Assembly: GCA_009692685.1 (NCBI GenBank)
Contig: SHYS01000002.1
Coordinates: 1 to 64,000, forward strand
Reading direction: 5' to 3'
Source: Dehalococcoidia bacterium
GTDB taxonomy: Bacteria; Chloroflexota; Dehalococcoidia; UBA2979
DNA: 64,000 nucleotides
The notes beneath the pieces are model-generated. The model made no database searches, had not been told where the DNA came from, and saw nothing but the letters and a program-made list of their open reading frames with translations. A program made the position numbers and the translations under genes. Shown here one piece after another: positions 1-8,995 of this stretch (positions are counted from its first letter, which is position 1; every line of letters begins with the position of its first letter).

Positions 1-1121
1 AACATCGGCATGACAACGTGGATGAAGTTGTCGTCGCCAACGGGGCGGAAGACGCCGGGGCTCGATGGCGATGTGGTCTCGATGGCGACACGTTCGACAT
101 CGAGAACGCCGAGGACGTCCGTGAGGTAGCGGCTGTTGAAGGCAACCTTGGCGGCGTCGCCTTCGACGACCGCGTCGAGTTCGCCCTCGTTGTTGCCCAC
201 CTCGTCAGCGCGGGCGGTGATAGTCAGGCGGCCTGGAGCGCCATCGACGCCGGGGGTCGCCTCGAGACGGACGATGCCTGACCCATCGCGCGCGAAGATC
301 GAGGCGATACGGGTCTCACGCGCGAACTCGGCAACCCCAACCTCGGTGCGCGTGGTGTGGGCGGCCGGGATCAGCTGCTGGTAGTTGGGAAAGCTCCCCT
401 GAATGAGCTGTGCCATCAGTTTCGCGTGACCGAGATCGAACTGCACCTGCGTTCCCGCCGCGTTGAACGTAATCGAGACCGGTCCGCTTGCCTCACCGAG
501 GAGGCGATTGAGCTCGCTCAGCGCACGCGCAGGCACGATCACGTTGCGTTCCGGAACGGGGCCATCGAGGTGGAGCGTGTGCGCCGAGAGGCGGAAACCA
601 TCGGCGGCAGCGAGCTTGATCTCGGTGCCACTCATGGCGAAGTGCACGCCGGTGAGCACCGGGCGCGAGTCATCAGCGGCGGCCGCGAAGACCACCTGGC
701 TGAGCGCGCGCCGGAGCCTGTCGGGCTCGACGGTGACCGGCGTCGAGTCGCTCGCCGGCGGGATAGGAGGAAAGTCGTCAGGGTCCATGCCCCCGATGGA
801 GGCCTCGTTGCGCGCGCAGGTGAGGCTGACCTGACGCGACCGTTCCGCCAGCGTCAGCGTGATCTCGGACGGCGGCAGCGTCGCCACGAAGTCAGAGAGG
901 AGCCGCGACGGCATCGTGATCGAGCCCGGTTCGGCGATAGTGGAGGCGATGCGGTAGGTGATGGCGATCGTCTCGGCGTCGGTGGCAGACAACGTGATCG
1001 AGCCGTCCTGCGCCTCGAGGAGTACGTGCTGAGTGATGGGAAGCGTCGTGCGTGCGGGAATAGCGCGCGCGACAGCGCTCAGGCCTCGGTGCAGGTCTTC
1101 CTGCGAACAGGCAACGCGCAT
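1..1121 (-). CDS. dnaN: DNA polymerase III beta sliding clamp, C-terminal end cut by the window edge
   Basis: Ring-shaped processivity clamp that tethers the replicative polymerase to DNA in the cytoplasm. The minus strand from an ATG at 1119-1121 (MRVACSQEDL) is open for 373 codons to the left edge with no stop, so only a few residues are missing (family about 365-380 aa). Family signatures read directly are TLPITQHVLLEA near residue 27, ARALSELNRLL mid-protein, GSFPNYQQLIP and, at the edge, HVVMPM, which matches the conserved C-terminus. No dnaA, recF or gyrB is visible beside it; the next gene on the same strand encodes a HAD hydrolase, about 270 bases away. Identification is by recalled family motifs. 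Confidence 0.93.
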   Translation of the reverse strand, partial: MRVACSQEDLHRGLSAVARAIPARTTLPITQHVLLEAQDGSITLSATDAETIAITYRIASTIAEPGSITMPSRLLSDFVATLPPSEITLTLAERSRQVSLTCARNEASIGGMDPDDFPPIPPASDSTPVTVEPDRLRRALSQVVFAAAADDSRPVLTGVHFAMSGTEIKLAAADGFRLSAHTLHLDGPVPERNVIVPARALSELNRLLGEASGPVSITFNAAGTQVQFDLGHAKLMAQLIQGSFPNYQQLIPAAHTTRTEVGVAEFARETRIASIFARDGSGIVRLEATPGVDGAPGRLTITARADEVGNNEGELDAVVEGDAAKVAFNSRYLTDVLGVLDVERVAIETTSPSSPGVFRPVGDDNFIHVVMPM

Positions 1122-1390
1122 GTGTGGGTTCCGATGCTCCTAGCCCATAGGGGGCCATGCTTGACAGATGACAGCACAAATGCTCAAGCGACTTAACATT
1201 TATCTAGAATCAAGTATAGGCGCGCCCCGTGAGCGATCGCAACGGGCGTCGTACGGAACATGGCGCGCGGCAGGCGAATCGAACGCGGTCGACATCGGAC
1301 ACGATCGGGGCAGCCAGGCCGAGGCCGTCATCCGTCGGAGCGTCTCGCGGGAGCAATTCGGACGACTGACCTGCAACGACGTTCCGCGCC

Positions 1391-2197
1391 TTACCCCAGT
1401 AGCGCGTCCGCGATCTCCGCGAGGTTATGCACTTCTAGGTCCGCGGGCGGGGCATCGACGGGGTACGGGCGCTCGGTGCGACGCACCCAGACTGAACGCA
1501 GTCCGGCGTTGAGGGCACCGTGCACATCGGCGTAGGCCGAGTCACCGACGTACAGCACCTCCTCCGGCGCGCAGTCGAGGCGATGGACGGCGGCGAGGAA
1601 CGTGGCGCGGTGGGGCTTGTAGGCACGCAAGGACTCGGAAGATTGCATCACCGAGAAGCGCAGGCGGTTCTTCGAAACGGCGCTCTGTAGGAAGTCTTCG
1701 TCCGCGTTGGAGAGCAGCGCAATCCGCAGTCCGGCGGCCGCGAGGCGGTCCGTGGTGGAGAGGGCATCCGGGTACGCTTGCAGGTGTGAGAGCGCGTGGC
1801 GCAGATCATCGGCCGCCGCCGCCGAATCGCCATCGAGCTTGTGGAACTCGAACGTCGCCACCCACTGGCGCCGCCACCACTCCCACTGCGTGAAGAACTC
1901 TGGAATCGGGCCCTCGGTCATCGGGTTGCGGTCGATGCGTTCGACGGCGCCCGGCGGCGTATTGGGAGGAAACAGGTGGCGCCACGGCCCCACCTTGCTG
2001 TAAACGCCGTACCAGGTCTTGTAGACCGCCTCGATGTCGTCCGGCTTAAGGCCCTGCCGTTCGATGGAGCCCGCGATGATGACACGGAACTCCGCATCGG
2101 CGAGCTGGAACAGCGTGCCGTAGGCATCGAAGACCACCGCCTTGATGGCCTTCAGGTCGAAGGGTGTGCGGACAGTGCCAGAAGCCGTATCGGACAT
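1391..2197 (-). CDS. HAD-superfamily hydrolase, haloacid dehalogenase type II-like
   Basis: 268 aa. HAD motif I is DAYGTLF with the nucleophile Asp at residue 24. Motif II is LLSNADEDF, motif III contains a KPH lysine, and motif IV is LYVGDSAYADVHGA, so the Asp nucleophile, Ser/Thr, Lys and acidic metal ligands are all present. The large inserted cap helix region resembles type II (S)-2-haloacid dehalogenases, which replace a halogen with hydroxyl, but the same fold also covers phosphatases, so the substrate is not established. ATG start at 2195-2197; ends with TAA. It sits just downstream of an excisionase-type regulator on the same strand with a 6-base gap, suggesting cotranscription. Confidence 0.82.
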   Translation of the reverse strand: MSDTASGTVRTPFDLKAIKAVVFDAYGTLFQLADAEFRVIIAGSIERQGLKPDDIEAVYKTWYGVYSKVGPWRHLFPPNTPPGAVERIDRNPMTEGPIPEFFTQWEWWRRQWVATFEFHKLDGDSAAAADDLRHALSHLQAYPDALSTTDRLAAAGLRIALLSNADEDFLQSAVSKNRLRFSVMQSSESLRAYKPHRATFLAAVHRLDCAPEEVLYVGDSAYADVHGALNAGLRSVWVRRTERPYPVDAPPADLEVHNLAEIADALLG

Positions 2198-2203
2198 GCG
2201 CGC

Positions 2204-2890
2204 CTATCGAGCCTGTCGAGGATGGGCCAGTTTGCCGCCCCGGGGCATGCTGTTCACCGAACGTGGCGCATCGTACGCCCCGGCCACGCCAATGAGCACG
2301 CGGTCGGCGAGGCCGGCAATCTCTTCTCGAGCACGGGAGGCCTCTTCGATAGTCAGGCCGCTGCGCTCAGCAAGGCTCTTCGCCGTCTCATCGAGAGACT
2401 TACGGAAGAACGTGAACCCCTCGATCGCCGCAGACAACGAGGTACCGCTGTCATGGAGCATGGCGCCATAGCTGCGACCGATCTCGTCTACCTCCTGCTC
2501 GACGACCGCGCGCGGACGGCGGCGCTCGAGAAAGTCGCTGACCAGCTCAACGAGGCGACGGCCGAGCGGGCGCAGGGCGTCGCGTTCACCCTTCTCGATG
2601 GCGGAATACCATTCGGGATCACGCCGCCCATCGAGTTGACGGCGAATACGGTTCACGGCGGCCGCTTCCAGAGCGGGGCGCGCACCGGCCGTCATCGCGA
2701 GCAGGTCCGCCTCGGCCAAGCGTCGATGACCGCCGGGCGTCCGGAAGGAGCGGATCTGGCCGGCGTCTGCCCAGCGACGCACCGTCGACTGATTCACGCC
2801 GAGCAGGGCGCAGGCGTAGCGCGGGCTGAGCCAGCGAGGCGCGTCGCGCGCGCCGCCGTGCAGGTCGGACGCAGCAGACTCTGAGGTCAC
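2204..2890 (-). CDS. Helix-turn-helix (excisionase/MerR-type) regulator with C-terminal helical domain
   Basis: 228 aa. Residues about 19-65 form a MerR/excisionase-like DNA-binding domain: YACALLGVNQSTVRRW, then a wing with FRTPGGHRRL, the hallmark of this family. The remaining ~150 residues are predicted helical with LVELVSDFLERRRP and SAAIEGFTFFR and resemble the four-helix sensory domains fused to such HTHs; the ligand is unknown. GTG start at 2888-2890 with a purine-rich GAGAGG six bases upstream. Ends with TAG. The HAD hydrolase follows immediately, so it may be a regulatory target or simply an operon partner. Confidence 0.72.
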   Translation of the reverse strand: MTSESAASDLHGGARDAPRWLSPRYACALLGVNQSTVRRWADAGQIRSFRTPGGHRRLAEADLLAMTAGARPALEAAAVNRIRRQLDGRRDPEWYSAIEKGERDALRPLGRRLVELVSDFLERRRPRAVVEQEVDEIGRSYGAMLHDSGTSLSAAIEGFTFFRKSLDETAKSLAERSGLTIEEASRAREEIAGLADRVLIGVAGAYDAPRSVNSMPRGGKLAHPRQAR

Positions 2891-2990
2891 ACTGAACCTC
2901 TCAAAGCGATCTGCAGGTGAGAGATTCGAGCGTAGCCATCAACGCGAGTGCTGGCAACGACGAGGCGTGGTTGAGGGGAACAGCGCGACC

Positions 2991-4190
2991 CTACCTTGAG
3001 TCGCGTAGCCCTCGCGAGCGGGAGCCTGTGTGACCTCGGACCACCGAGGCGTCGCCGAAGCGCCCGCGAAGCGCGTCAATCGCGTGGTCGAGAGCTTCGT
3101 GGCGGCGAACCGGAGCGTCGTCAAACCGCAGTTGCACCGCATCGTCGACTAGGTTCCTGACGCCAAGGCCAATCAGGCGCACGGGCTGCATGCCCTGCGC
3201 GGCGAGCAGCTCATCGAGGAGCACACATGCCTCGCGGTGCAACTCGCTGGTGGCCTGTGCCGGCTGCTCGAAGGTGCGAGCTCGAGTGAACGTGGTGAAG
3301 TCCGACCAGCGCAGCTTGAGCATCACCGTGCGCGCGCGCTTACCGCTGTCGCGCAGGTCGGCGCCGACGCGATCCGCCTCCGAGTGCAGAACGCGGCGCA
3401 ACTTCTCGACATCCTCGACGTCGACGCCGAAAGTCATCTCGCGGGAGATCGAGCGCGCGTCGCGACCCCCGTGGTGTACCGCCGTGGGATCGAGGCCGCG
3501 CGCGCGTTCGTGCAGAAGCGCACCCGCCTTGCCGAAGCGGTCCTCCAGCCAGCGCGGATCCACCTCCGCAGCCTGGCCGATGGTGGTGATGCCCGCAGCA
3601 GCGAGCCGCTCACCCATTTTGGGACCGACAAGCGGCAACTCACGGATGCCGAAGGGTGCGAGGAATGTGGCATCTTCGCCCACCGGCACCTCGATCAGGC
3701 CGTCCGGCTTCGCGCGGTCCGAGCCGACTTTGGCGGTAATCCTCGACCCCGCGATACAGACCGAAACCGCGATACCGAGGTCGCGCCGGACGCGCACCCG
3801 CAGTGCCGTGGCCACGGAATTCGCACCGCCATGTGGCTCGAGGCCGGTCAGGTCGGCGTACGCCTCGTCGATACCGACCGACTCGACGATGGGCACCGCT
3901 TCGGCGAGACGGGCGTGAAAGCCACGCGAAAGCTCGATGTAACGGTCGAAGTGAGGAGCTACGACGACGGCTTGCGGGCAGAGCCGGAGAGCCATCGACA
4001 TCGGCATCGCCGAATGGCAGCCGAACGTGCGCGACTCATAGGAAGCACTCGCGACGACACCACGAGGGCCGTTGAACCCGACGAGCACGGGCTTGCCGAT
4101 GAGCAACGGGTCATCGAGGCGCTCGACCGCGACAAAGAACGTGTCGAGGTCAAAGTGGGCAATGCGCCTTGGCAGTACGGGAGCAGACAT
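2991..4190 (-). CDS. dinB: DNA polymerase IV (Y-family translesion polymerase)
   Basis: Error-prone polymerase that bypasses lesions. From ATG 4188-4190 the protein is 399 aa. The palm motif RRIAHFDLDTFFVAVE sits at residues 8-23 with catalytic Asp14 and Asp16, and the second catalytic motif SVGIDEAYADLTG places Asp108/Glu109. A helix-hairpin-helix region (PLVGPKMGERLAAAG) and a C-terminal little-finger region follow. A TTG at 4224-4226 would add 12 residues (TRLERAFYAPP) with no family counterpart, so I prefer the ATG, although no clear Shine-Dalgarno precedes it. I did not see a C-terminal clamp-binding peptide. Ends with TAG. Confidence 0.92.
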   Translation of the reverse strand: MSAPVLPRRIAHFDLDTFFVAVERLDDPLLIGKPVLVGFNGPRGVVASASYESRTFGCHSAMPMSMALRLCPQAVVVAPHFDRYIELSRGFHARLAEAVPIVESVGIDEAYADLTGLEPHGGANSVATALRVRVRRDLGIAVSVCIAGSRITAKVGSDRAKPDGLIEVPVGEDATFLAPFGIRELPLVGPKMGERLAAAGITTIGQAAEVDPRWLEDRFGKAGALLHERARGLDPTAVHHGGRDARSISREMTFGVDVEDVEKLRRVLHSEADRVGADLRDSGKRARTVMLKLRWSDFTTFTRARTFEQPAQATSELHREACVLLDELLAAQGMQPVRLIGLGVRNLVDDAVQLRFDDAPVRRHEALDHAIDALRGRFGDASVVRGHTGSRSRGLRDSR

Positions 4191-4271
4191 AGGAGGAGCG
4201 TAGAACGCCCGTTCGAGGCGCGTCAACCACGCTGCGTCAGGCTCGCGGACGAGCCACGGCCCGGTCCGGCG

Positions 4272-4739
4272 CTAACCCTCAGTGGTGCGGGTCTCGGAAG
4301 CGTGGGCGGTGGCGCCGTTCGTACCGTTGGTGTGCGCCCCGTTCGAGGCAAGCACGTGGCCATTCGACGCTCCCGGTACAGTCGCCGCCGTGGCCGGGAC
4401 ATCCTCGACCTCAGGCGCCTCGTCGTCGTCGCGCTCTCGATGATGCAGCGACTCGATCTCGGCCTCCGTGACGCTGTCGGCAGCCTGTTCCCCACTTTCG
4501 CCGTGCCGCATGCGGCGGACGATCGCGACGCTGGCAAGGACGACGAGCGCACCGGTCACGGCCGCACCGCCGGCGACGTAGCGGTGACGCCTCAGCAGGT
4601 CGGGAAATCGATTGATTGCGCGATGCGCGAGGCGAATCGACTCTTCCGCGGCGAGATCGAGTTGCTCACCGCCCCCACGCTGCTTCGGCTCCGAAGAGAT
4701 GCTCTGATCGCGCGTCTTGCGCCGAGGGCGAAGTGCCAT
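4272..4739 (-). CDS. Single-pass membrane protein of unknown function
   Basis: 155 aa starting MALRPRRKTRDQ at ATG 4737-4739, seven bases after the ribH stop. A charged N-terminal cytoplasmic part (residues 1-60) precedes one clear transmembrane helix, YVAGGAAVTGALVVLASVAIV (about residues 57-77). An acidic, low-complexity Ala/Thr/Asn-rich tail follows with repeated SNGxx and TNGxx units. I do not recognise a family. Its position at the 3' end of the riboflavin operon suggests cotranscription but not a function. An upstream-extended start would overlap ribH and is less likely. Ends with TAG. Confidence 0.6.
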   Translation of the reverse strand: MALRPRRKTRDQSISSEPKQRGGGEQLDLAAEESIRLAHRAINRFPDLLRRHRYVAGGAAVTGALVVLASVAIVRRMRHGESGEQAADSVTEAEIESLHHRERDDDEAPEVEDVPATAATVPGASNGHVLASNGAHTNGTNGATAHASETRTTEG

Positions 4740-4746
4740 CCGTGAG

Positions 4747-5214
4747 TCAGCCTTCCAGGGTGGGGAGGAGCGTCGCCATCTCGATGGCTGCGAGCATCGA
4801 CTCGCGCCCCTTGTTGCCGACAGAGCCGCCGGCACGGGCCTGCGCCTGCTCCACAGTGTCGGATGTGATCACGCCAAAAGCCACGGGCAAGCCGTAATCA
4901 GCAGCCACCTCGGCGATACCCCTGGCCGCCTCGCCGGCGACGAAATCGAAGTGCGGCGTCTCGCCTCGAATGACCGCGCCGACGCAAGCGATGGCGTCGT
5001 AGCGACCGGTCTCGGCGAGGGCACGCGCCGCCATCGGCAGTTCGAAGGCGCCCGGCACCCAGACCACATCGAGGTTGTGATCGACCACGCCGTGCTCCCG
5101 CGCTGTTGCGATCGCGCCCTCGAGAAGGCGTTCGGTGATCAGCTCGTTGAAGCGAGAAACGACGATGGCGACGTGCAGGCCGCTGGCGTCCAGAGAGCCC
5201 TCGAAGGTACGCAT
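4747..5214 (-). CDS. ribH: 6,7-dimethyl-8-ribityllumazine synthase
   Basis: Penultimate riboflavin enzyme: condenses 5-amino-6-ribitylaminouracil with 3,4-dihydroxy-2-butanone 4-phosphate. 155 aa, the normal length for the family. VAIVVSRFNELIT near residue 15 binds substrate, VVWVPGAFELP near residue 48 is the signature loop, and ACVGAVIRGETPHFDFV near residue 77 carries the catalytic His. It starts with ATG three bases after the ribBA stop and ends with TGA. Homologues assemble into pentamers or 60-mers. Part of a tight minus-strand operon dcd-ribD-ribE-ribBA-ribH. Confidence 0.96.
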   Translation of the reverse strand: MRTFEGSLDASGLHVAIVVSRFNELITERLLEGAIATAREHGVVDHNLDVVWVPGAFELPMAARALAETGRYDAIACVGAVIRGETPHFDFVAGEAARGIAEVAADYGLPVAFGVITSDTVEQAQARAGGSVGNKGRESMLAAIEMATLLPTLEG

Positions 5215-5217
5215 GCG

Positions 5218-6543
5218 CTAGCCCAGTGCGTCCGCGCCGAGGACGTGGCCCATCTTCTCGCGCTTCGTCTGCAGGTAGCGGACGTTGTGCGGGTTGGGCT
5301 CAACCTCCAGCGAGACACGCTCGACGATCTCGAGGCCGTACCCCTCGAGACCCGCGCCGCGCAGTTCGCCGTGCGTCTGGATCTCGCGCACCTTGAGCGG
5401 GTTGTTGGTCATGAGGCGCATCTTGGTGATGCCGAGGTCGACGAGGATCTGGGCGCCAATGCCGTAGTCGCGGTTCTCAGCAGGCAGTCCAAGCGCCTCG
5501 TTCGCCTCGACGGTGTCGAGGCCTTGCTCGTCTTGCAGACGATAGGCGCGGATCTTGTTGTGCAGACCGATGCCGCGACCTTCCTGGTCCATGTAGACGA
5601 TGGCGCCACGGCCTTCGTCTGCGATGCGCTGCATGGCCGCCTCGAGCTGCTCGCCGCAGTCGCAGCGCATCGAGCCAAAGACGTCGCCGGTGAGGCATTG
5701 GTCGTGCACTCGTACCAGCGTCGGCTCACCGGTGCCCATGTCGCCCATGACGAGGGCCATGTGCTCCTTGCTGTCGATGAGCGTCCGGTAGCCAATCGCG
5801 CGGAACGTCCCGAATCGCGTCGGCAGCTGGGCCTCTTCGACGCGCTCAACGAGGCGTTCGTTGGCGAGGCGGTAGGCGATGATGTCGGCGACCGTCACGA
5901 TGCCCATCTTGAACTTGCGAGCGAAGCGCTCAAGCTGCGGCATCCTCGACATGGTGCCGTCGGCGTTCATGATCTCGCAGACCACGGCCGCGGGCTCGAG
6001 CCCGGCGAGGTGGCAGAGGTCCACGGACGCCTCGGTCTGGCCGGCGCGGACCAGCACGCCGCCGGGACGAGCGCGCAACGGGAAGATGTGACCGGGCCGC
6101 GTCAGGTTGCGTGCGGTGCTCGAGGGATCGGCGAGCACTTGGATGGTGCGCGCGCGGTCGGCCGCCGAGATGCCGGTGGTGACCCCATCTCGCGCCTCGA
6201 CACTCACGGTGAAGGCCGTGCCGAGCGGCGCGCTGTTGTGCGCCGCCATGGGGTGCAAGTCCAGCCGGTCACACCATGTGGCATCGAGGGGCACGCAGAT
6301 CAGCCCGCGCGCCTCGGATGCCATGAGGTTGACCATCTCGGTGGTGCAGAACTGCGCGGGGACGCAGATGTCGCCCTCGTTCTCGCGGTCCTCGTCGTCA
6401 ACGATGATCAGCGGCTCGCCCGCACGGAAAGCGGCGATCGCCTGCTTGACGGTCATCAGGGTGCTGGCGGCGCGGCGCGCTCGGGGCTTCGAGGCGGATG
6501 TCTTCGGAACCTTGGCGGCGGGTTCCCGCCTGCTCGGCGTCAC
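5218..6543 (-). CDS. ribBA: Bifunctional 3,4-dihydroxy-2-butanone 4-phosphate synthase / GTP cyclohydrolase II
   Basis: Supplies both precursors of riboflavin. 441 aa. The N-terminal RibB domain carries the acidic loop VDDEDRENEGDI (about residues 47-58), GLICVPL and the His-containing ARPGGVLVRAGQTEASVDL. The C-terminal RibA domain starts near residue 235 with HMALVMGD and contains the zinc site CLTGDVFGSMRCDCG and the GRGIGLHNKI motif. A Lys/Arg/Ala-rich leader of about 29 residues precedes the conserved start MTVKQAIAAFR, so the GTG at 6541-6543 may be too far upstream. Thirty bases separate it from ribE. Ends with TAG three bases before ribH. Confidence 0.95.
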   Translation of the reverse strand: MTPSRREPAAKVPKTSASKPRARRAASTLMTVKQAIAAFRAGEPLIIVDDEDRENEGDICVPAQFCTTEMVNLMASEARGLICVPLDATWCDRLDLHPMAAHNSAPLGTAFTVSVEARDGVTTGISAADRARTIQVLADPSSTARNLTRPGHIFPLRARPGGVLVRAGQTEASVDLCHLAGLEPAAVVCEIMNADGTMSRMPQLERFARKFKMGIVTVADIIAYRLANERLVERVEEAQLPTRFGTFRAIGYRTLIDSKEHMALVMGDMGTGEPTLVRVHDQCLTGDVFGSMRCDCGEQLEAAMQRIADEGRGAIVYMDQEGRGIGLHNKIRAYRLQDEQGLDTVEANEALGLPAENRDYGIGAQILVDLGITKMRLMTNNPLKVREIQTHGELRGAGLEGYGLEIVERVSLEVEPNPHNVRYLQTKREKMGHVLGADALG

Positions 6544-6573
6544 GCGTTCCCCGCTTTCTGGTCGGCGCCCGAA

Positions 6574-7161
6574 CTAGGTAGCCGCCCTCGCCTCGAGCAT
6601 CTGTTCGACGTATCGAGCGATGATGTCGGTCTCAAGATTGATGCTATCACCGGGGCGGCGGCGCGTGAGGTTCGTGTGTTCCTGCGTGTACTGCACGAGG
6701 GACACTGAAAACGACTCAGAATCCTTCGCCATCACGGTCAGCGAAGCGCCATCGACGCAGATCGGGCCCTTCATCGCGATGTAGCGCAGATACTCGGGAG
6801 CGACGCGATAACGGGCGATGATGGCGTCGCCCTCCGGGGTGAGGCTATCGATGGTGCACGTGGTCTCGACCACGCCTCGAACAATGTGACCGGAGAGGCG
6901 ATCATCGGGCCTGACGGAGCGCTCCAGATTCACGACGGTGCCCGCCGCGAGGTCGACGAGGTTCGAGCGCCGGTAGGTCTCCGGCATCACATCGAACGTC
7001 ATGGAGTGGTCGTCCATCGCGCGGATCGTGAGATCGACGCCGTTCACGGCGATCGAGTCACCCAGCTTGGACCCCTCGATGATCGTGGCGCAATCGATGA
7101 TCAGGACGCCGCCGTCGCGGCCGCGGACCGTGCCTACCTCTTCGATGATGCCTGTGAACAC
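6574..7161 (-). CDS. ribE: Riboflavin synthase, alpha subunit
   Basis: Final step: dismutates two molecules of 6,7-dimethyl-8-ribityllumazine into riboflavin and ribitylaminouracil. 196 aa with two tandem lumazine-binding barrels. It begins (V/M)FTGIIEEVGTVRG, which is the canonical N-terminus and fixes the start at GTG 7159-7161, one base after the ribD stop. The first barrel ends near NLERSVRPDDRLSGHIV; the second begins with CTIDSLT and contains GPICVDGASLTV. Ends with TAG. An upstream ATG would add 18 residues overlapping ribD and is rejected on family grounds. Confidence 0.94.
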   Translation of the reverse strand: MFTGIIEEVGTVRGRDGGVLIIDCATIIEGSKLGDSIAVNGVDLTIRAMDDHSMTFDVMPETYRRSNLVDLAAGTVVNLERSVRPDDRLSGHIVRGVVETTCTIDSLTPEGDAIIARYRVAPEYLRYIAMKGPICVDGASLTVMAKDSESFSVSLVQYTQEHTNLTRRRPGDSINLETDIIARYVEQMLEARAAT

Positions 7162-7162
7162 G

Positions 7163-8308
7163 TCAGCTCCCGCCCGTGGATGGTCCTGTTGAATCGTCCG
7201 GCCAGATCGGAACACCCTCGATCAGTACGTCGTCACCGAGGCGCGTAACCTCGATGTCGCGCAGGCGTGGTGCCTGTGCCATGCGCTCGACGCCGCGCCC
7301 GGCCACCGCCGAGGGGGCGGCGCTGGCGCCGATGATCAACGGCGCGATGACCGCCTGCACTCGATCCACGAGACGCCGATCGAAGAGCGAACCCAGCACC
7401 ACACCGCCACCTTCGAAGAGCACCGTAAGCAGGCCGCGGCGGCCCAGCTCCTCGAGGAGCGCGCGCTGATCGACGTGGCCGTCGGCGGCGGGCAGCGTCA
7501 GCACCTCGGCGCCCGCGCGCACCATCGCATCGCGCCAGACGGCGGTCGAGGCGGCCGTCGTCGCGATCAACGTCGGCGCGCCCTGGAGAACACGAGCGGC
7601 CGCCGGGGTGCGCCCGCGCGAGTCCAGGACGACACGCAGCGGCTGGTGAACACCCTCGCTCGAACCACCCGGACGTGCCGTGAGCTGCGGGTCATCGATG
7701 GTGATGGTGCCGGAGCCGACGATGATGGCGTCGAGCTTCGGACGGTTGGCGTGTACCCACTCAAGCGTGGCCGGTCCCGAGACCCAGCGCGAGTCGCCCG
7801 AGGAAGCCGCGATCCGGCCATCGAGAGACGCGGCGAACTTCACGACCACGGCGGGGAACCCGGTCCGTCGATGTTTGAGGTAGCCCTCGAGGAGACGCGT
7901 GCTCGCGGTGGCTCCGTCGCCAACCTCCACGCGGACGCTGGCAGCCTCGAGCTGGGCACGTCCGCGGCCGCAAACGTTGGGGTCGGGATCGTCGATGGCG
8001 TAGCGCACCTCGGCGACACCGGCCGCGAGCAGCGCGTCCGTACAGGGCGGCGTGCGCCCCTGGTGAGCACACGGTTCGAGGGTGACGTAGACAGTGGCGC
8101 CGCGCGCGCGATCGCCCGCCTCACCGAGGGCCATCACCTCGGCATGCGCGCCGCCGGGGGGCTGCGTGTGCCCTCGACCCACGACTGTACCGCCGAGGAC
8201 GATCACGGCGCCGACGGCAGGGTTTGGCGACGTGGTGCCGAGCGCGCTGTCCGCCTCAGCGAGGGCGAGGCGCATAAACTCGGACGTTGAGGCTAAGGCG
8301 GAAGGCAT
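7163..8308 (-). CDS. ribD: Bifunctional diaminohydroxyphosphoribosylaminopyrimidine deaminase / 5-amino-6-(5-phosphoribosylamino)uracil reductase
   Basis: Catalyses two consecutive steps of riboflavin synthesis. 381 aa. The N-terminal deaminase has the zinc site GGAHAEVMAL and EPCAHQGRTPPCTDALL, with proton-shuttle Glu and two Cys ligands. The reductase domain begins near residue 150 with PAVVVKFAASLDGRIA and contains LFEGGGVVLGSLF and a terminal VLIEGVPIW. ATG at 8306-8308 lies only two bases after the dcd stop. Ends with TGA directly before ribE. No FMN riboswitch is apparent upstream of this operon, so regulation is not evident from sequence. Confidence 0.95.
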   Translation of the reverse strand: MPSALASTSEFMRLALAEADSALGTTSPNPAVGAVIVLGGTVVGRGHTQPPGGAHAEVMALGEAGDRARGATVYVTLEPCAHQGRTPPCTDALLAAGVAEVRYAIDDPDPNVCGRGRAQLEAASVRVEVGDGATASTRLLEGYLKHRRTGFPAVVVKFAASLDGRIAASSGDSRWVSGPATLEWVHANRPKLDAIIVGSGTITIDDPQLTARPGGSSEGVHQPLRVVLDSRGRTPAAARVLQGAPTLIATTAASTAVWRDAMVRAGAEVLTLPAADGHVDQRALLEELGRRGLLTVLFEGGGVVLGSLFDRRLVDRVQAVIAPLIIGASAAPSAVAGRGVERMAQAPRLRDIEVTRLGDDVLIEGVPIWPDDSTGPSTGGS

Positions 8309-8310
8309 GG

Positions 8311-8886
8311 CTAGCCGCCCGCGCGGCGGTAGTCGACCCAGCCTCGACTGGCCGTGGGGCCGGTCTGGCCCTGGTACTTCGAGCGCAGACCGGGGGAACC
8401 GTAGGGTCGCTCCGCGGCCGAGGACAGTTCGTGGATTGAGAGTTGACCGATCTTCATGCCGAAGTAGAGCTTGATCGGCAGGTTGGCGACGTTCGAGAGC
8501 TCCATCGTCAGGTGGCCGTCCCAGCCGGGATCAACGTAGCCCGCGGTCGCATGGACGAGCAGACCGAGACGGCCCAACGATGACTTACCCTCGACGCGCG
8601 CCACCAGGTCGTCCGGAATGACGACGCGTTCGAGCGTGGAGCCGAGGACAAACTCACCCGGGTGGAGCACGAACGCCTCGTCGTCAGCAACGACCTCAAG
8701 TTCGGTGAGGTCATCGACCGGGATGCGTACGTCGATGAACGACTCGCGATGATTGCGAAAGACGCGGAACTCGCGGTCGAGGCGGATGTCGATGGACGCC
8801 GGCTGGAGGGCGTCCTCAGCCAGTGGATCGACGATGAGGCGGCCGGCGTTGAGCTGGGCACGGATGTCGCGGTCGCTGAGAACCAC
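8311..8886 (-). CDS. dcd: dCTP deaminase
   Basis: Deaminates dCTP to dUTP (or to dUMP in bifunctional forms) to feed thymidylate synthesis. 191 aa, typical length. It begins with [15 protein letters not shown], contains the substrate-binding core [31 protein letters not shown], and ends with the substrate-closing tail [16 protein letters not shown] start at 8884-8886 with GAGGTG upstream. It is the first gene of the minus-strand riboflavin cluster. I cannot tell from sequence whether it is monofunctional or carries dUTPase activity. Ends with TAG, which abuts ribD and is clearly a genuine terminator. Confidence 0.94.
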   Translation of the reverse strand: MVLSDRDIRAQLNAGRLIVDPLAEDALQPASIDIRLDREFRVFRNHRESFIDVRIPVDDLTELEVVADDEAFVLHPGEFVLGSTLERVVIPDDLVARVEGKSSLGRLGLLVHATAGYVDPGWDGHLTMELSNVANLPIKLYFGMKIGQLSIHELSSAAERPYGSPGLRSKYQGQTGPTASRGWVDYRRAGG

Positions 8887-8995
8887 CGAGGCACCTCGAT
8901 ATTCAGACGGAGATTCGAACCAGATTGCCCCACGATCGTACCTTCGGCGGCCAGAACGCGTCAGCCCCGCTCGAAGCGGGGGCCGCGCGCGTGAC

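Noticed and set aside
357..1196. Long plus-strand open frame opposite dnaN, and similar long antisense frames opposite ribBA, ribD, dinB, the thiolase and men genes
   Set aside because: Their translations are Arg/Ala/Asp/His-rich with no family motifs, typical of the antisense of GC-rich genes, while the opposite strand encodes recognisable proteins.
8905..8935. tRNA-like T-loop (GGTTCGAATC on the minus strand)
   Set aside because: The surrounding bases do not form a T stem, anticodon arm or acceptor stem; the match is to a short palindromic motif only.
8887..8995. FMN riboswitch in front of the riboflavin operon
   Set aside because: The 109-base gap between the SIMPL stop and dcd has no RFN-type multi-branched pairing or conserved boxes that I can recognise.
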